Part shown: piece after piece, positions 49,701 through 61,004 of the stretch
Layout: every line of letters starts with the position of its first letter
Numbering within the stretch: the first letter of the stretch is position 1
Assembly (NCBI RefSeq): GCF_921293095.1
Contig: NC_060252.1
Span: 45,198,881 to 45,262,880 of the forward strand
DNA length: 64,000 bases
Direction of reading: 5' to 3'
DNA from: Ischnura elegans
Lineage: Eukaryota; Arthropoda; Insecta; Odonata; Coenagrionidae
Translations under genes and position numbers: made by a program
Notes under the pieces: model-generated
What the model was told of the DNA's origin: nothing
Database searches by the model: none
The model's input: only the letters and a program-made list of their open reading frames with translations

Positions 49701-51950
49701 CGCATTCTTTGCTGGACTGGGTGAGTGTCCTCATTATTATTGTACTTTGAAGATGTCTATATTAGTATTTTTGCTCTATTATTTTGTCCCAAATCCAATT
49801 TTTCAGGGGATGTTGACCTTATGGATAGTGATATAAACTTCTGGGTAGCCTTTGGTGTGTTCGTTCTCTCTGCACCCTCTGTTTTAGTTTACTTGTCCCA
49901 TAAGGTGGGTATTGATCTTGTTTAAAATTGGTTCCCTCTTTAACTTTGTAACTTTGTGCACTGATATAACTGTTTCTTGACTCTCCTCAGGCATGCATAG
50001 TTGCAAGTGGTGTGTTGGGAGCATATGCTGTAATTGTTCCAATTGATCATTACATTGGAAGTAACTTAAAATATATTATTCTAAACACCATCAGGAGGGC
50101 CATCGCACCTGAATTCAGGACTGCTGTTATAAGTCCACCATTTCAGTTCAAAGGTAATCTTTTGTGATTAAAATTATTTATTTAAGTTGTTTCAGTCAGA
50201 AAAATGCATATGTGCAGTGCTTCATCATTAAACTTGTTCTGTGGTCCAGTGATGATAGGAATCATATTTGTAATCATTTCATGAAATAATGAGCAAGTAT
50301 GCGCAAGCTATAATATTGCCAAATTTTTTTCATGCTTCACCAATGCTTGAGGAATGGAGTTTCATTTATTATTTGCTAAGGGCATCCTGTTAAGATTTAC
50401 TCCATTTTATCCAGGGTCTAATATTCATTTATAATAGAGTTCTGAAAGGGGTAAGCTTAATTTATGATAAACTTGAGACTTTCCCTCAGTGTCACACAAA
50501 TTGAAGAACTGGAATAGACCACCTAGTTATGCCTTATTGTTATGGTTCCAGTCCTAATATACTACTTTTCCATTAATGTGTAACATATGTTCATCGTCCA
50601 TAAGAGGTCCAAATTCAGAAAACCCTTATGGTCAACTCTTATGAATTAGCTTACCTGTCGCTGTTATGAAATAGCCTACCTCCACTGCGTTTGCATAAAA
50701 AGTTGTTACCAATTAAGCTTCCAAATTATAAGTTTTCCTAAGTATCACACAATTACTTATGCCACTTCTTTTTTACAGAACACGACCCGGGTTTCAATGA
50801 ATTATCATCATCTTCAGGTGCCTGAAGATTGAAACCCGGGTCTCGCTCTGTAAAAAAGAAGTGGTATAAGTAATTGTGTGATATTTAGGAAAACTTATGA
50901 TGGAATACCACAAAGTTAATCAGGAGTAAGTGAATTTTCTTCCAAAGAATCTTTTTCTACTGTTTAAGCATTCCATGCATATTTTGAGATCAACTTTTGA
51001 GTCTGATGGTTTTTGGGTGGTACAATGGGCTCAATTACAAATGCCCATTTATTGCTGATTGTCATGGAGTTTTACAAATGAAGAGATTTGTATTTTTCCA
51101 TTTCTCAATCCATTCCCTACTTTTCATGCTATTCACGGCCAAAAAATGATGGGCTGAACCATTTCATAGATAAGTTGATGCATGGGGATTCACGACCTCT
51201 CAGCTATTCCTCGACCTCATAAAAGTAAATGTTGATAGTATTCTTGTGAGCAACTCCTCTCAATGAATGGTTTTCCCTGAATGAGTTCATGAAGTAGAAC
51301 TCGTATTGTGATCCACTCATGAAAAGTGGGCAGAAGCTTTTGTGTTTTCCTGTTATTAAATTATGAGGGAATGTTTGAGTGGGGAAGATACTTATTTTTC
51401 ATCGTAGATGTCTTTCCCTTCCAACTTCCGAGTTCTGAAAATGAATTGCAATTTTGAGTGAATGGCCTTGTTATATTCAGATGACGATTACTGTGTTGGA
51501 GGGAAAAATTGATTGCATCGTTGATTGTGAGATAAGTGAGAGTTATTTTTGGGAATGTTGGTATTGTCTCATCTAATTCTATGCGTGGGTTGTGATATTG
51601 ATAATTTATGATTTGTCCTCAGTCTTAAAGTTGTCTCTCCCCAATTTTTTACAGATCTCACCCTGACGGTGGTGTGGTTTACCCTCTCTGTTGTTGGAAT
51701 CTCAATGCAGCTCTTCCTGCAACGGGCCAGCCCACCCTTTCCTCCTCCACCCAGGGATGCGTGCGGCTTTTTCAAATGGTGCTGTCCTGATCGTTCTGCA
51801 AACAGGATTCCGGATGAAAGGACTCCTCTTTTGGTTGACGCACGAATTCCGAGGCGCACCCCTCCCGAGGGATATGATGATGTGTTTGAACCAACTTTGA
51901 GACCTTCAGCACCTCACATCATTTATGCTCCGACATATAATGCTGCATGA
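46604..51950 (+). CDS. TM7SF3: TM7SF3 orthologue, seven-transmembrane protein, nine coding exons
   Basis: Joining 46604-46736, 46818-47168, 47285-47544, 49060-49243, 49328-49486, 49568-49720, 49807-49904, 49991-50153 and 51655-51950 gives one open frame of 598 codons plus stop, with GT-AG at all eight introns and matching phases. Residues 19-34 form a signal peptide core. Residues 35-310 are an extracellular domain with N-glycosylation sequons at 41, 101, 107, 117, 144 and 148. Seven hydrophobic segments follow at about 313-333, 339-357, 365-382, 388-408, 423-442, 447-463 and 504-523. The tail has a proline run (527-533), cysteines, and ERTPLL at 555-560. Order and length match TM7SF3 (about 570 residues in human), which carries the TM7SF3/TMEM198-type membrane domain (DUF4203). 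The human protein is described as p53-induced and protective against cell-death stress; its molecular activity is poorly known. Family identity is recognised from the protein, not from a search. Confidence 0.9.
46818..47168 (+). CDS. TM7SF3: TM7SF3 coding exon 2 (extracellular domain)
   Basis: Residues 45-161. It starts after TTTTTTATAG and ends at AATG|GTAAGT. Five of the six extracellular N-glycosylation sequons lie here (101, 107, 117, 144, 148). Intron 2 is 116 bp. Confidence 0.9.
47285..47544 (+). CDS. TM7SF3: TM7SF3 coding exon 3 (extracellular domain)
   Basis: Residues 162-248. It starts after TTTATTGTAG. It contains the VPGGCNMVFPIEI stretch, recognisable as the family's conserved (V)PG-C-FP region. 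The donor is AAG|GTAACT, phase 0. Intron 3 (47545-49059) carries a perfect foldback element. Confidence 0.9.
48199..48400. repeat. Perfect foldback element in TM7SF3 intron 3
   Basis: Left arm 48199-48283 and right arm 48316-48400 are exact reverse complements over 85 bp, with a 32-bp spacer. The right arm reads CCAGATGAT, then a 5-bp stem (GATAC-GCT-GTATC, 48326-48338), then GAAACCGGTC. The absence of mismatches suggests a recent insertion or ongoing gene conversion between the arms. It is non-coding. Confidence 0.9.
49060..49243 (+). CDS. TM7SF3: TM7SF3 coding exon 4 (membrane-proximal extracellular)
   Basis: Residues 249-310, read in phase 0 after CAATTTTAG. It encodes VNDPLEGASMRRVF and a cysteine-containing segment (YACSTVLWADTCQ) just before the first membrane span. 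The donor is TTAA|GTATGT, phase 1. Intron 4 is 84 bp. Confidence 0.88.
49328..49486 (+). CDS. TM7SF3: TM7SF3 coding exon 5 (TM1-TM2)
   Basis: Residues 310-362. The acceptor is a long T-run plus CAG. It encodes two hydrophobic spans joined by a short GHMFFQSQ loop. The donor is TTAG|GTAAGT. Intron 5 is 81 bp. Confidence 0.9.
49568..49720 (+). CDS. TM7SF3: TM7SF3 coding exon 6 (TM3-TM4)
   Basis: Residues 363-413, with a Gly-rich TM3 (FGLGLAFICVIF) and TM4 (IILISLNVGVLLASIAFF). It is flanked by GTTTCAG and CTGG|GTGAGT. Intron 6 is 86 bp. Confidence 0.9.
49807..49904 (+). CDS. TM7SF3: TM7SF3 coding exon 7 (TM5)
   Basis: Residues 414-446. It begins in an acidic loop (DVDLMDSDIN) and runs into TM5. 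The donor is AAG|GTGGGT, phase 0. Intron 7 is 86 bp. Confidence 0.88.
49991..50153 (+). CDS. TM7SF3: TM7SF3 coding exon 8 (TM6 and long loop)
   Basis: Residues 447-500. TM6 (VASGVLGAYAVIVPID) is followed by a polar loop with the TIRRAIAPEFRTA stretch. The donor is AAAG|GTAATC. Intron 8 (50154-51654) carries another foldback element. Confidence 0.88.
50728..50898. repeat. Asymmetric foldback element in TM7SF3 intron 8
   Basis: Arms 50728-50818 and 50821-50898 are near-identical inverted copies separated by only two bases. The left arm has 13 extra bases next to its inner CTTCAGG end. On the minus strand the left arm reads CTGAAGATGATGATAATTCA before TTGAAACC, whereas the right arm reads CTGAAGATTGAAACC. 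The few other differences are point changes. Confidence 0.87.
51655..51950 (+). CDS. TM7SF3: TM7SF3 coding exon 9 (TM7 and cytosolic tail)
   Basis: Residues 501-598 and the TGA stop. It starts after TTTTTTACAG. TM7 is followed by a proline run, a cysteine cluster (KWCCPD) and the ERTPLL motif at 555-560, which resembles an acidic dileucine sorting signal. Confidence 0.9.
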
Positions 51951-52480
51951 AATTAGGCTACTTTGCCAAGTGAGAGTTGAAGTTTATTGACATTCCAATC
52001 CCTACATTATGATTTCTATGAATGATGTGTGGGCATCATTCTTAAACAGCACAGCATTTTTGAATTGAAATGCATGATGTAAGAATGTAATGTAATGATT
52101 ATTCCTGCCATATATTTTACTTGAAATAAGTTTTAATTCTGTAAATAAATTGTTTAAAAATCGCCATAACATAGCCCACCAAGAAAAATATTTACTGTGA
52201 TATTTGGTTACTCCACTGCTTAGCTAATTGGTGATGGCTGCATGCAAGCTCAAATATTGTCCACTTGCTGTAAATATGAATGGGCAATTTGTTTTTAAAG
52301 TTGGATATAGTCATCTTTTGAATATTTGTTATGGCTGATGAGAACAACATTTCCTTGTTTAGGCTATGCCGTAAGACAAGATCTTAATATAGTAAATGTA
52401 TCGTCATTTTACAAAACGTTTTATTTTTTCAAATATTTTGTTAGCTATCACTGTTGAATAAATGCTTTTTGATTATTACA
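51951..52480 (+). other. TM7SF3: TM7SF3 3' untranslated region
   Basis: AT-rich sequence after the stop codon with two canonical AATAAA polyadenylation signals, at 52144-52149 and 52457-52462. The second is followed within 30 bases by a GT-rich stretch typical of a cleavage region, so two transcript ends are plausible. The exact cleavage site is not visible. Confidence 0.6.
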
Positions 52481-53549
52481 ATTATTGTGTTGCTTTATTG
52501 GATCTCCAATTTTTGATCAGCATTATCCTCAGTAGTCACTGCATTTCATAGCAATGCAAATTAAATGTTGTGTGGACAGAACTGTCAGCATAAATACATT
52601 AATCGTAGTACCTCTGCTGTTTTTGAACTTTGAGGATAAGCCATTGGTATGAGTAGCTAGTCCCTTTCCTCACTTTTATTGAGGCCTTTCTCATTCAATC
52701 AGAAAGATGCCATCTTCTGCAATCATTGGTGGAGAGGTCTTATGGATCCCAGAATAAATCCTGTTACATTTTAAATTAACTGTATTACATGGGGAAAACA
52801 AATTATATTTTATTGCTAATGGTGAGAAAACTATAATATCTTTAGTAAAGAATTTAATATCTCTGTCAGCCTCCGAGTCATTTCCTTTGAATTCTGAAGC
52901 GGTTGAATGAACTCCATCAACTCATCTATGCCTTTTTAATGGCGTATCAATGAAACGGGTCACACCCAGTGTAATTTTATTTCCTGAACAAACGTTGTTA
53001 GTATATCCTTCAGACAATATCAATAGTTATCAGCCAGCTGGTCAATAGGTAGAATAATAATTTCTTTTTTAATGGGACTTTCATGAAATAAGAAGATGGT
53101 CATTATAACGTTGAGATTAAGCATTTTTCATCAAAAATGGCCAGGCTTTAAGTATTATTTATATCTGTTCAAAATCTTTTGATGTCCTTTTTTAATATGC
53201 TTTACAAATTGAAGTGAGCATTGTTGATCCAGTGGGGAAACAGGGAAATACAGCCACCTCTCCAAATCTAATAGAAACATATTTTTGTTGATATTAATAA
53301 TTCAATCAATATGAAACTGGGCATCAAAGGAATATTATGTACCAAATTTTTCCCTCCTTTTGGAGGTGTTGGGCTTCTATTAGCAAAACAAATACAAAAT
53401 TTCTCTCCAAGAAGACCTGCATATCTTCATTAATCATCCAATTACCTATGTTATTTCAAATTGCCTGCGCTCCCTGGAATTCTCCCCAACACAGAAATAT
53501 ATGCTTGGGTTCATCTCTGAGAAAATATTCTGGATTCACCATTTAGGGA
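52481..53549. other. Intergenic, no gene recognised
   Basis: AT-rich sequence between the TM7SF3 3' end and the SINE at 53.55 kb. No coding frame above 70 codons. Confidence 0.5.
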
Positions 53550-53725
53550 ACATAGTGGCCACGTGAGTGGCGCTTGGCTTCTGACAGAGAAGTCATTGGT
53601 TCAAATCCTGGTTGAACCTGTGGAACATCAACAGAACCACTTGCATTCGGAGGTGGCATGGGTAAAGTTACTAGCTTTGCTCTTACCAATACGCTGTCAA
53701 TTCCAATCTTCAAGTTGAGGAAAAA
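53550..53725 (+). mobile_element. tRNA-derived SINE
   Basis: An A-box-like GTGGCCACGTGAGTGGCGC lies about 45 bases before a good B box, GGTTCAAATCC, at 53599-53609. A tRNA-unrelated body follows and ends in an A-rich stretch. It does not fold as a full tRNA cloverleaf, so a SINE is preferred over a tRNA gene. Confidence 0.65.
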
Positions 53726-55182
53726 AATGAGTTAATAGGACTAGGGAAATCATGCTAAGTTTTCAGGCACAAATCACTTGAAATTATGACAGTTTTATTC
53801 CTAACGAAAGAAGTATTTTATTGATTCCACTTGAATACTACATTCTAAAAACAGCTAATTTATTGTTCCTCAACTCTTTCCTTCTTACATGTTCACAGTA
53901 ACAAAATGTTTCACGACATGAAATTCATTATATCAATGCAAGTGGAGCTCTAAATTATTTGCAAGAAATTGTTGGGAAAACAAATTTTCTGATGATTTAA
54001 AATAATTGGAATTAATAATTCCATTTTGCAGATACAGGGTAAATATATACTGTATAATAATTCATGAAACCAACAATATCTGACATAGGAACTACAAAAT
54101 GCTTCTTTGACATTAAATACGACCATTTAATTCTACATCACTAATTATGACTATAATCAATGAAAATTACACCATCTGTCTTTACATATACACAGTTTCT
54201 TTTAGGGGAAAGGTTTCTTTGTTAGGGCAATGAATACACGGGAGGAAATGGTAAAAGGAATGGAGACTTGCTAAGAAGGAATGTGTACATGCTCATAGAT
54301 GAACTGGTTATAGAAGGTTGGTGTACTTTGGGAAATGACCAGGGATCTCCTTGCCTTTCCACAGCATATTTTTCAAATGCAGGAAAATGGTTCAAGGATG
54401 GGGGTGAGATGTCACTACACATGTGTTTTTATGCTTTTTTTTATACGAGACAGCCAACGAAACAAAACGCACACTCACACACTCATTCCTAATCCCAAGA
54501 CTATTCTTGGACCCTCATTATATATGTTAATATATATATATGCATGTGTGTATTTTTTTGTAAATTAACCCTCGAGCTCTTGGTTCACCACGAGTCGAAC
54601 GAAAATGCACTACATCGCAGTGAAAATGGAGAGAGAAACCACACTTCAAGTTATTTTTTCTATCATAATATTCTTAAAACCGAAAAGAAAGAGAAATATA
54701 TCACCTTGGCGCATCAAAGAGCTCGAAAATTATGTCTTGAAAAACGATTCGACAATTCTCATTACATCTTCATATGATACACTGTATATATTGCAAAATT
54801 CAAGGGACGAGCGTTTTCACGATCCGACAACCCATTTAATTTTTTTAACGACACATTAAATGGCCTCCCTCGATTCCTTAGACACAAAGAGGGAGAATAA
54901 AACCATCTCGTCAACTCCTTGAACGAACTCATCCCGCCGATCTAAATTCAAAACACGATATTTTATTCGAAAAAAATTTCCCGTGACTTGGGCGGGAAAT
55001 GTTTTATACTTCATCAATCACTCATATCAATCTTGAAAACGGTGGAAGAATATTACATGGGACATGTGCTCCTGCGGTATAGCCTACTACCCTGTTACCC
55101 GGGTCCCATTGTGAGAAAAAAATACAGCACGGTACATTTGTGAATGAGAACGAGTCAGAAGTCCGTCCGTGCAAAACTATAG
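53726..55182. other. Intergenic, no gene recognised
   Basis: AT-rich, with a short TA microsatellite near 54530-54540 and CA-rich words near 54465-54485. Open frames are short and overlapping. Confidence 0.5.
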
Positions 55183-55506
55183 ACCCCTAATCGTGGGGGA
55201 TTGTTTCTTCTGCTCCCCGCTCTCTTCATTAACCTCCTCCTCCTGGAGGATCTGGGGTCGTGCATCCCTTACGATGAGGGACCGAAGGGGATTGTAACCC
55301 ATTTAGAGGTCACCGGGGTACCCCCACTTCTTCATCCGCAGGTGTTATTGGAAAATTTAGGAGAGCTCTCCAGAAAGTTCGCCCGCACTAGAGGTTTCTC
55401 GCGGGTGGTCTTCCCAGAAGACATGAACCGTTGGGGCGAGCGAAGCGGCGGGCATCCCACCGCGCAGTCGGGATCGGTGTCTTCGACTCCCGTCTTAAGG
55501 TGGTGA
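55183..55506 (+). CDS. Unidentified GC-rich open frame, possible fragment
   Basis: The frame is open from 55183 to the stop ending at 55506. It has no ATG until residue 81, so a start at 55201 would need TTG. The product has a leucine-rich start (LLLPALFINLLLLEDLG) and a charged C-terminal part (RVVFPEDMNRWGERSGG). The minus strand is also open across most of 55310-55600. GC content is far above its surroundings. I do not recognise the protein. It may be an exon, a transposon fragment or simply a GC-rich open frame. Confidence 0.25.
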   Translation, partial: TPNRGGLFLLLPALFINLLLLEDLGSCIPYDEGPKGIVTHLEVTGVPPLLHPQVLLENLGELSRKFARTRGFSRVVFPEDMNRWGERSGGHPTAQSGSVSSTPVLRW

Positions 55507-58500
55507 TCACTGGATTCGCGGCCAATGGTAACTGGATGCCAGGTCCGGCGCTTGACTCGGTATCTGAACCGGAACAGAGACCCCCGCTGAGATCACTCCT
55601 GTGAATAATGAAAAATAAGATTTCATTGTTAAAGAGTTATTATTTATTTACATTGTAAAAAGTTATTCTGCGTAAATAAAATTATGATTTCCAGTGATAT
55701 TCATTAGGATAAACCCGCGTCACAGTTGAAAAATACGCAGCCTCCGCTATTGGAGACACCCCAAGGCATATACGTTTTGGGAGCTTCAGCCCACTCCCCT
55801 CACAAAATATTTTCATTATATTTTATTTATTTATTGTTTATGTAAATGAATTATTTTTGTTGTACATTTATCAATTTCTAAGGGACCAAGGAGTCCACGG
55901 TAATAAATTTTATTTAAATTTTATTAAACCAATTCAAACCATTAAAATTATCATTTTTCCTTTTTCTCCATGTTTCTGAGGAGGTTTGTATGTCCTCAAC
56001 GCGAGTTAACTCGCAGTATGTAAAGACCGTGACTGTCTATTGGCCGGTGTGCCGATGCATTTTTTTCGTCACGGGAAATAATTAATAAAAGCTTCGTTCA
56101 TATACAAATTTTTACTGATGGAATTTTGGTTTGTTTGAAAAATTATTCGTCACGGTTTGGGAATTCGATTGCGACTTCGTGCCACCTCTATTTTCGAATG
56201 CTGGACGGCTCGCTGAGAAAAAGCCTCGAGGAGGCGTGCTGATTGCTTTGGGGTTTGAGAGGTGGGACCGCATAAATACTTGCGGCACAGAGCTTTTCCC
56301 TTGGGGAACCCCCGAGGCGTGTCACAAGTGAACTGCATTCCTGACACAAGCAAGCCGTAACGCTACTTCTGTGAATACCTGCAGGGCTCTAACAGGCTGT
56401 CTCTGACAATAAACGCATCACTTACAAGTGCTTAGATGCGAAGTCAAAAGCGGGTAGATGCTCACGCATTAGCGCTTTGAGAATGCTGGGAAATTCAGTC
56501 CTGATTGGGCTTAATTGGATTCGCTAAGAGAATCAGGTGACTTGTTTGCAGAAAAAATGGAAATATTCAAACTTCCACGTTTGTTTTCAAACTTTCAAAA
56601 GAGAAATTTTCACAACCCACAGACGTTTCCCGGTTGGTTATAGAAATGGAATACCAATACCAAAGAGAGAGTGTCACCGTCAATTTTGACTCGCAACTTA
56701 AGGCATTCTGCCCGAGCTGTGCAGACAATAGTGGGTGCTTCGTATTCCATAAAATTTCCGTTCTTTCATAATTGATTCCCCAAAATTTTATTGAAATGTA
56801 TGTAGCGCACATGTGCTTGAACATTTTCCTACTTTACTAGGATGGAAACTTGATAGGAGAAGAACATTTTTCAGCTACATAGGACTCGCTACAAATTTTT
56901 CTACGGAAATTCTTCACGATTCGAACTTAAAACCTTTGATTCCCAAACCGCTAGTAAAATCGCCCCAAGAAAGTTCCGCGTGGTCATACGACTTTACCAA
57001 TATTTGTTAATTAACTTAATAAAATTGGGTCATCACCAAAACAACTCTTTACGAAATTTGTTTCTTTTTAAATTCTGACACTTCGTCTAGTATGTTCACA
57101 TGCTATTTCATCATTATTATTCTTTACTAACATACGTCCAACGCTTCTTCCATTCTTATCCACTGTCACATCATCGCAATGATCCAAGAATACATACCCT
57201 TCACGCAGTCACTTATGAGGCACAGGTTTTCCCAATATCATGCTTTAGGTACTCTGTCTAGAAACTTTTCCCTCAAGGAAATAACTTGTTTGTTTCGGCT
57301 AAATCCTTCTTTCTACCTTCCTCGCTTTGCGCAGTACTTGTCTTGACCCAACGTCCGTTCCACACTCAAGGACTATTTCAATTTCTGCGACTTGTCTCGC
57401 CTGTTTGACCGCCAAGTGTCAATTGAGTTGCCATCTATATTTCCTTTTCTACTTCTCAGACCATTTACACAATTATCTCATTAATTTTTCTTCATTGCTC
57501 AGAAGAGTTCCTACATGGATATCTGCTGTAGGCATATTGGCTATCCAAACAACGAAACAAGCGAAGCATTTTTACATTTTGTCAGGCACTTATAAAAATG
57601 GTAGGAAAAATAAGACAGCTTAACGTTCAATAAACACGCTCAAACTGTTTCTAAACTTAGACATCCAACAAATCAAGACATTTTAGCTCTTCCCGCGCTA
57701 TTTTCCACCCAAATATACACTGATCTGCTATTGTGATACTGACGATCGGATAACAAGGTTAATTCGCAACCTGACGATTCTACGTATTTTATGCAGAGTC
57801 ATGTTCACTTAATCCAATTCAGGAATGGGATGATTGGTTTTCAGATCGGTTGATGTGATGTAAAATGAAAGTAAACTATATCTTCCAGGAATTTTCTTCC
57901 GTGTTTCTTTGCGCTCCATCTGCCACGCTTGACCGTGAAAATCAGTAGATTTCACCCGTGATAGGTTGATATACTTGGATCAGAAAAATAAGAGTGGGGG
58001 CCCGCTCCCTTCAGTCCTCTCATCCAAAGGATCCAATCGATTGCGAGCGAAAGGAGGTCTCGAGTGACCACCGAGGACAAAGGTGATATGGCCTTCTATT
58101 GGCCCGTAGACGTCGATCGGAGTGCGCATGCGTCGGTTATTCTATCGCCTTCATTCCATCGCCAACGATAGCCTTTGTGATTTTTGCCTTTGAGATACAC
58201 TGTACTGGTAACTGTGTCAAACCTGAGACTGTTATTTCTCGCACTCCAATGTATACATAATTGATCATTTATCGCCGCTGATAGCCAAGATATTATTAAA
58301 CCGAATTTCTTACTCCTAATATCGAAAAAAGAAACTGCTGTCGCATTAAATAGTCGCACGCAAAAGCTAATTTAAAAAATAAATCTTAAAGAGTTAATAG
58401 GTAACACGAAATCTTGAAGTAAAATTATATGGCTCCCTAGAAACTTCAATACCGCAATTTTTTATACTCCCTAGAGTCCTTTTGTAGGGATTATAAAATA

Positions 58501-58557
58501 CTATTAATGCTAATCATTCAAGATTTAAAAATTTTACATTAAAACAAGCTTATAATA
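55507..58557. other. Intergenic, no gene recognised
   Basis: Mixed composition. A perfect 14-bp palindrome GCGAGTTAACTCGC lies at 56001-56014. Frames at 56131-56331 (+), 56567-56824 (-) and 57327-57623 (+) show no recognisable protein. Confidence 0.5.
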
Positions 58558-58640
58558 CTGATGATGACTCAAAGAGTCGGAACGGTTCGAAAATTAAATG
58601 CACGTGGAATAAAAAAGTGTTCGCTTTCATTTACTTCAAA
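58558..58640 (+). repeat. Core motif of foldback-type repeat
   Basis: CTGATGAT, a perfect 5-bp stem GACTC-AAA-GAGTC, then GGAACGGTTCG, followed by a CACGTGGAATAAAAAAGTG tail. Single copy with no inverted partner nearby. Confidence 0.5.
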
Positions 58641-59047
58641 TATTGAACAAATTCCATCAATTTTCGCGTGACACAATCAATCTATTATTTAAGTATTTAT
58701 TCCCGACAAATTTTCATGTATTGGGGTGGCTAACTTATAAGCGAAATAGCAATTCATTAAAAGATTTCAGCAGATGGAAGGGGAAGATAAACTACGACGA
58801 AAACAAACCTTCAGCCATTTTCGTTCGTTCAGCCATTATCCTATGTTTTAAACGTAAAAAAATTCTGTAGTTGTTATCCACCTTTCATAAGTAGGTAGCG
58901 TCATTATAGTTTCCACTCATTAGCTCGTTCAGAGAGAACTGCTCATTAGCGGAAGGAAATTCTCACAAGAGTGTATACAGCAACGAGACACACAAGCCTA
59001 ATGCGCGAGGTCGAGAAAAAGCTGAGACGTGGCGACCATTTCGTTCG

Positions 59048-59175
59048 GAGTCGGTGGCGTCATCAAATTATCAGTGAAAGGGTTTTGGTGGTCGATTTTT
59101 TTCAGCTCGAAAATTAGACGACGGATCGAATAACGGAATAATACGAGTCTCTTTTTTTCAACCTGTATCATAATC
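59048..59175. repeat. Dispersed repeat, copy 2
   Basis: Ordered blocks GGCGTCATC, GAAAGGGTT, GTCGATTTTT, GACGACGGATCGAA and ACGAGTCTCTTTTTTTCAAC match copy 1 at 11019-11145. The source element is not identified. Confidence 0.5.
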
Positions 59176-59217
59176 ATGTAAATTTACAGCAAGTAGGTAT
59201 GGAATTCTCCATAAAAA

Positions 59218-59285
59218 AATTTACTTAACCGGAAGTAGAACCCGGATCTCCCGGTTGCCTTACAGGTAAACTAGCTAGGTAAAAC
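59218..59285 (-). mobile_element. tRNA-like SINE head, degraded
   Basis: The minus strand contains TAGCTAGTTTACCTGTAAGG (A-box region) and CCGGGTTCTACTTCCGG (B-box region). Spacing fits a tRNA-derived promoter. Several box positions have changed, so it is unlikely to be a working tRNA. Confidence 0.6.
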
Positions 59286-59338
59286 ATCAAGTCATCTTTT
59301 CACTCTTGCGCGTTAATACGTACAAAATCACTTATTTT

Positions 59339-59599
59339 CAGTGGCGAAGACTCCATGGGGCCTGAAGGGGCCCGAACCCCCCCAAAAATTCGTTACAGAT
59401 GTGAGGAAAAAATGTGTCAGGCTAGTCATTTTTCCCCGGAGTGTCCAGATATCGAGATTCGAGTGATCAGGGTTCTAATGTTGATCATATGACTCTTCTA
59501 AAACGTTTAAAAAACTTAAAATTCACTACTTATAAAATTTACCGGGGTAAGGTCCCCGGTTTGGGCCCCCCCAATATTTTTTGTAAGTCGGCACCCCTG
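59339..59599. mobile_element. hAT-like MITE with perfect 8-bp target duplication
   Basis: The element opens CAGTGGCGAAGACTCC and closes GTCGGCACCCCTG, short imperfect inverted repeats. CTTATTTT occurs immediately on both sides (59331-59338 and 59600-59607). Blocks of G and C lie just inside both ends. At 261 bp without a transposase it is a non-autonomous copy, and the intact duplication suggests it is fairly young. Confidence 0.82.
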
Positions 59600-59607
59600 C
59601 TTATTTT

Positions 59608-61004
59608 ACGCAGTTTTTCAGCATTACAATCGGATAATGAATGAAAATTGGCGAAAGAGCCCCAAAATATAACGTGAGAAATGCAATAGCTTATCAACGC
59701 ATTTCGACAAACTGGCATCCAAACAGGTAACACAAGAAGCATGAATGAATGAATGAGGTCAGAGGTGAAAAAGAGAGATTACCCGGAAGTGTATCGCAAA
59801 GGAGTCGCCTCCGCGATTCCATAAAAGCTTCAAAAGGATCGCCGCCGCATTGAGCCCGGAGGTAGGACGGAACCTATAGCAAGGATTGAAAGGCGCAGTA
59901 AAATGAGGGATCGTTTCATTAAGAACAGGGAGACGATTGATTAAAATCCCAACCTTTTCCCACTAACGCTCAGATAGAAGGAATCCCTCACTCACTCGCA
60001 CATGGACAAAGAAATTTGGGTCGGCGGTAACAAAACCATAGAATAATCGCCTCTACGTCTTTCTAAGATCGGAGGATAACAATTGTTTTTTACCCTCTCC
60101 GCTTGGATTATCGCGGGGTGGGCGACCACAAAGGAGCCTTAAAAGCATCTTCAGACTTCGAAAAGTACCCGAGCAACAGTGGGTCTTTTACGAGAAAAAT
60201 GAGCGATGACAATATTCTCTACAACATTGGGAAAAATTCTTGAATGAGTGAATATTCATATTTATAACATTCTTAAGTATAGTAGAGCATTTTAAAATTC
60301 GTCCAAAAAATTAATCCAAACGAGATGTGGAAACACCACAGAGTTCAGCAATCGACGCTGTTGAGCGTATAATTTTTTTCTAGAAAAGTAATGGTAGAGA
60401 AAAAAAATAAAAATACAAAAATAGAAATAAAAAAATAATGGTAGAGGTAGAAATACCGAGATCTTGGTCGCAAAATTTAGAGAATTCATCAAGAAAAAGT
60501 ACTTGTTATGGCAGGGACGATATAGCTAAACAAACTGAGCTACTTGAAGGTAGGTCGTAAAGTCAGAGAATTTATTAAGAAAAATCATTAACGTTTACAC
60601 TACTCTATTGAATATTGCCGACCATGCAGCGTGGGCCCCTCCATACGCGGTGCGAATCGGGAAACAAGATCACACAAGACAATCCTATGGAAGTGTACAA
60701 AGATTTTCTTGTTCATTGAACATGAATTTCAAATTCCACAACGTTACGCCAGATACCATCTTATTTATCATAAGCTATACTATTGAACGAAATAATTATA
60801 ACGTTTCCGAGTCTCAATCTGGACTAGCAGTAGGTATATAGCAATGGAATTAATTTTAAAATTTATATTCCTTTTTCAAATTATAGAAGGCAACTATAGC
60901 ACTCCTTCGGGAGCACCAATGGGTGCTGTAGTACCCATGGCACGCACAGTAGAAACGCCTATGGTCGCATCCGCAGAAGCCGGAAATTGCAATTGTTTAT
61001 ATTT
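59608..61004. other. Intergenic, no gene recognised
   Basis: AT-rich with an A-rich stretch at 60395-60440 in which AATGGTAGAG is duplicated. No coding evidence. Confidence 0.5.

Noticed and set aside
53550-53625. Working tRNA gene
   Set aside because: A and B boxes are present but acceptor and anticodon stems do not pair, and a SINE-like body follows.
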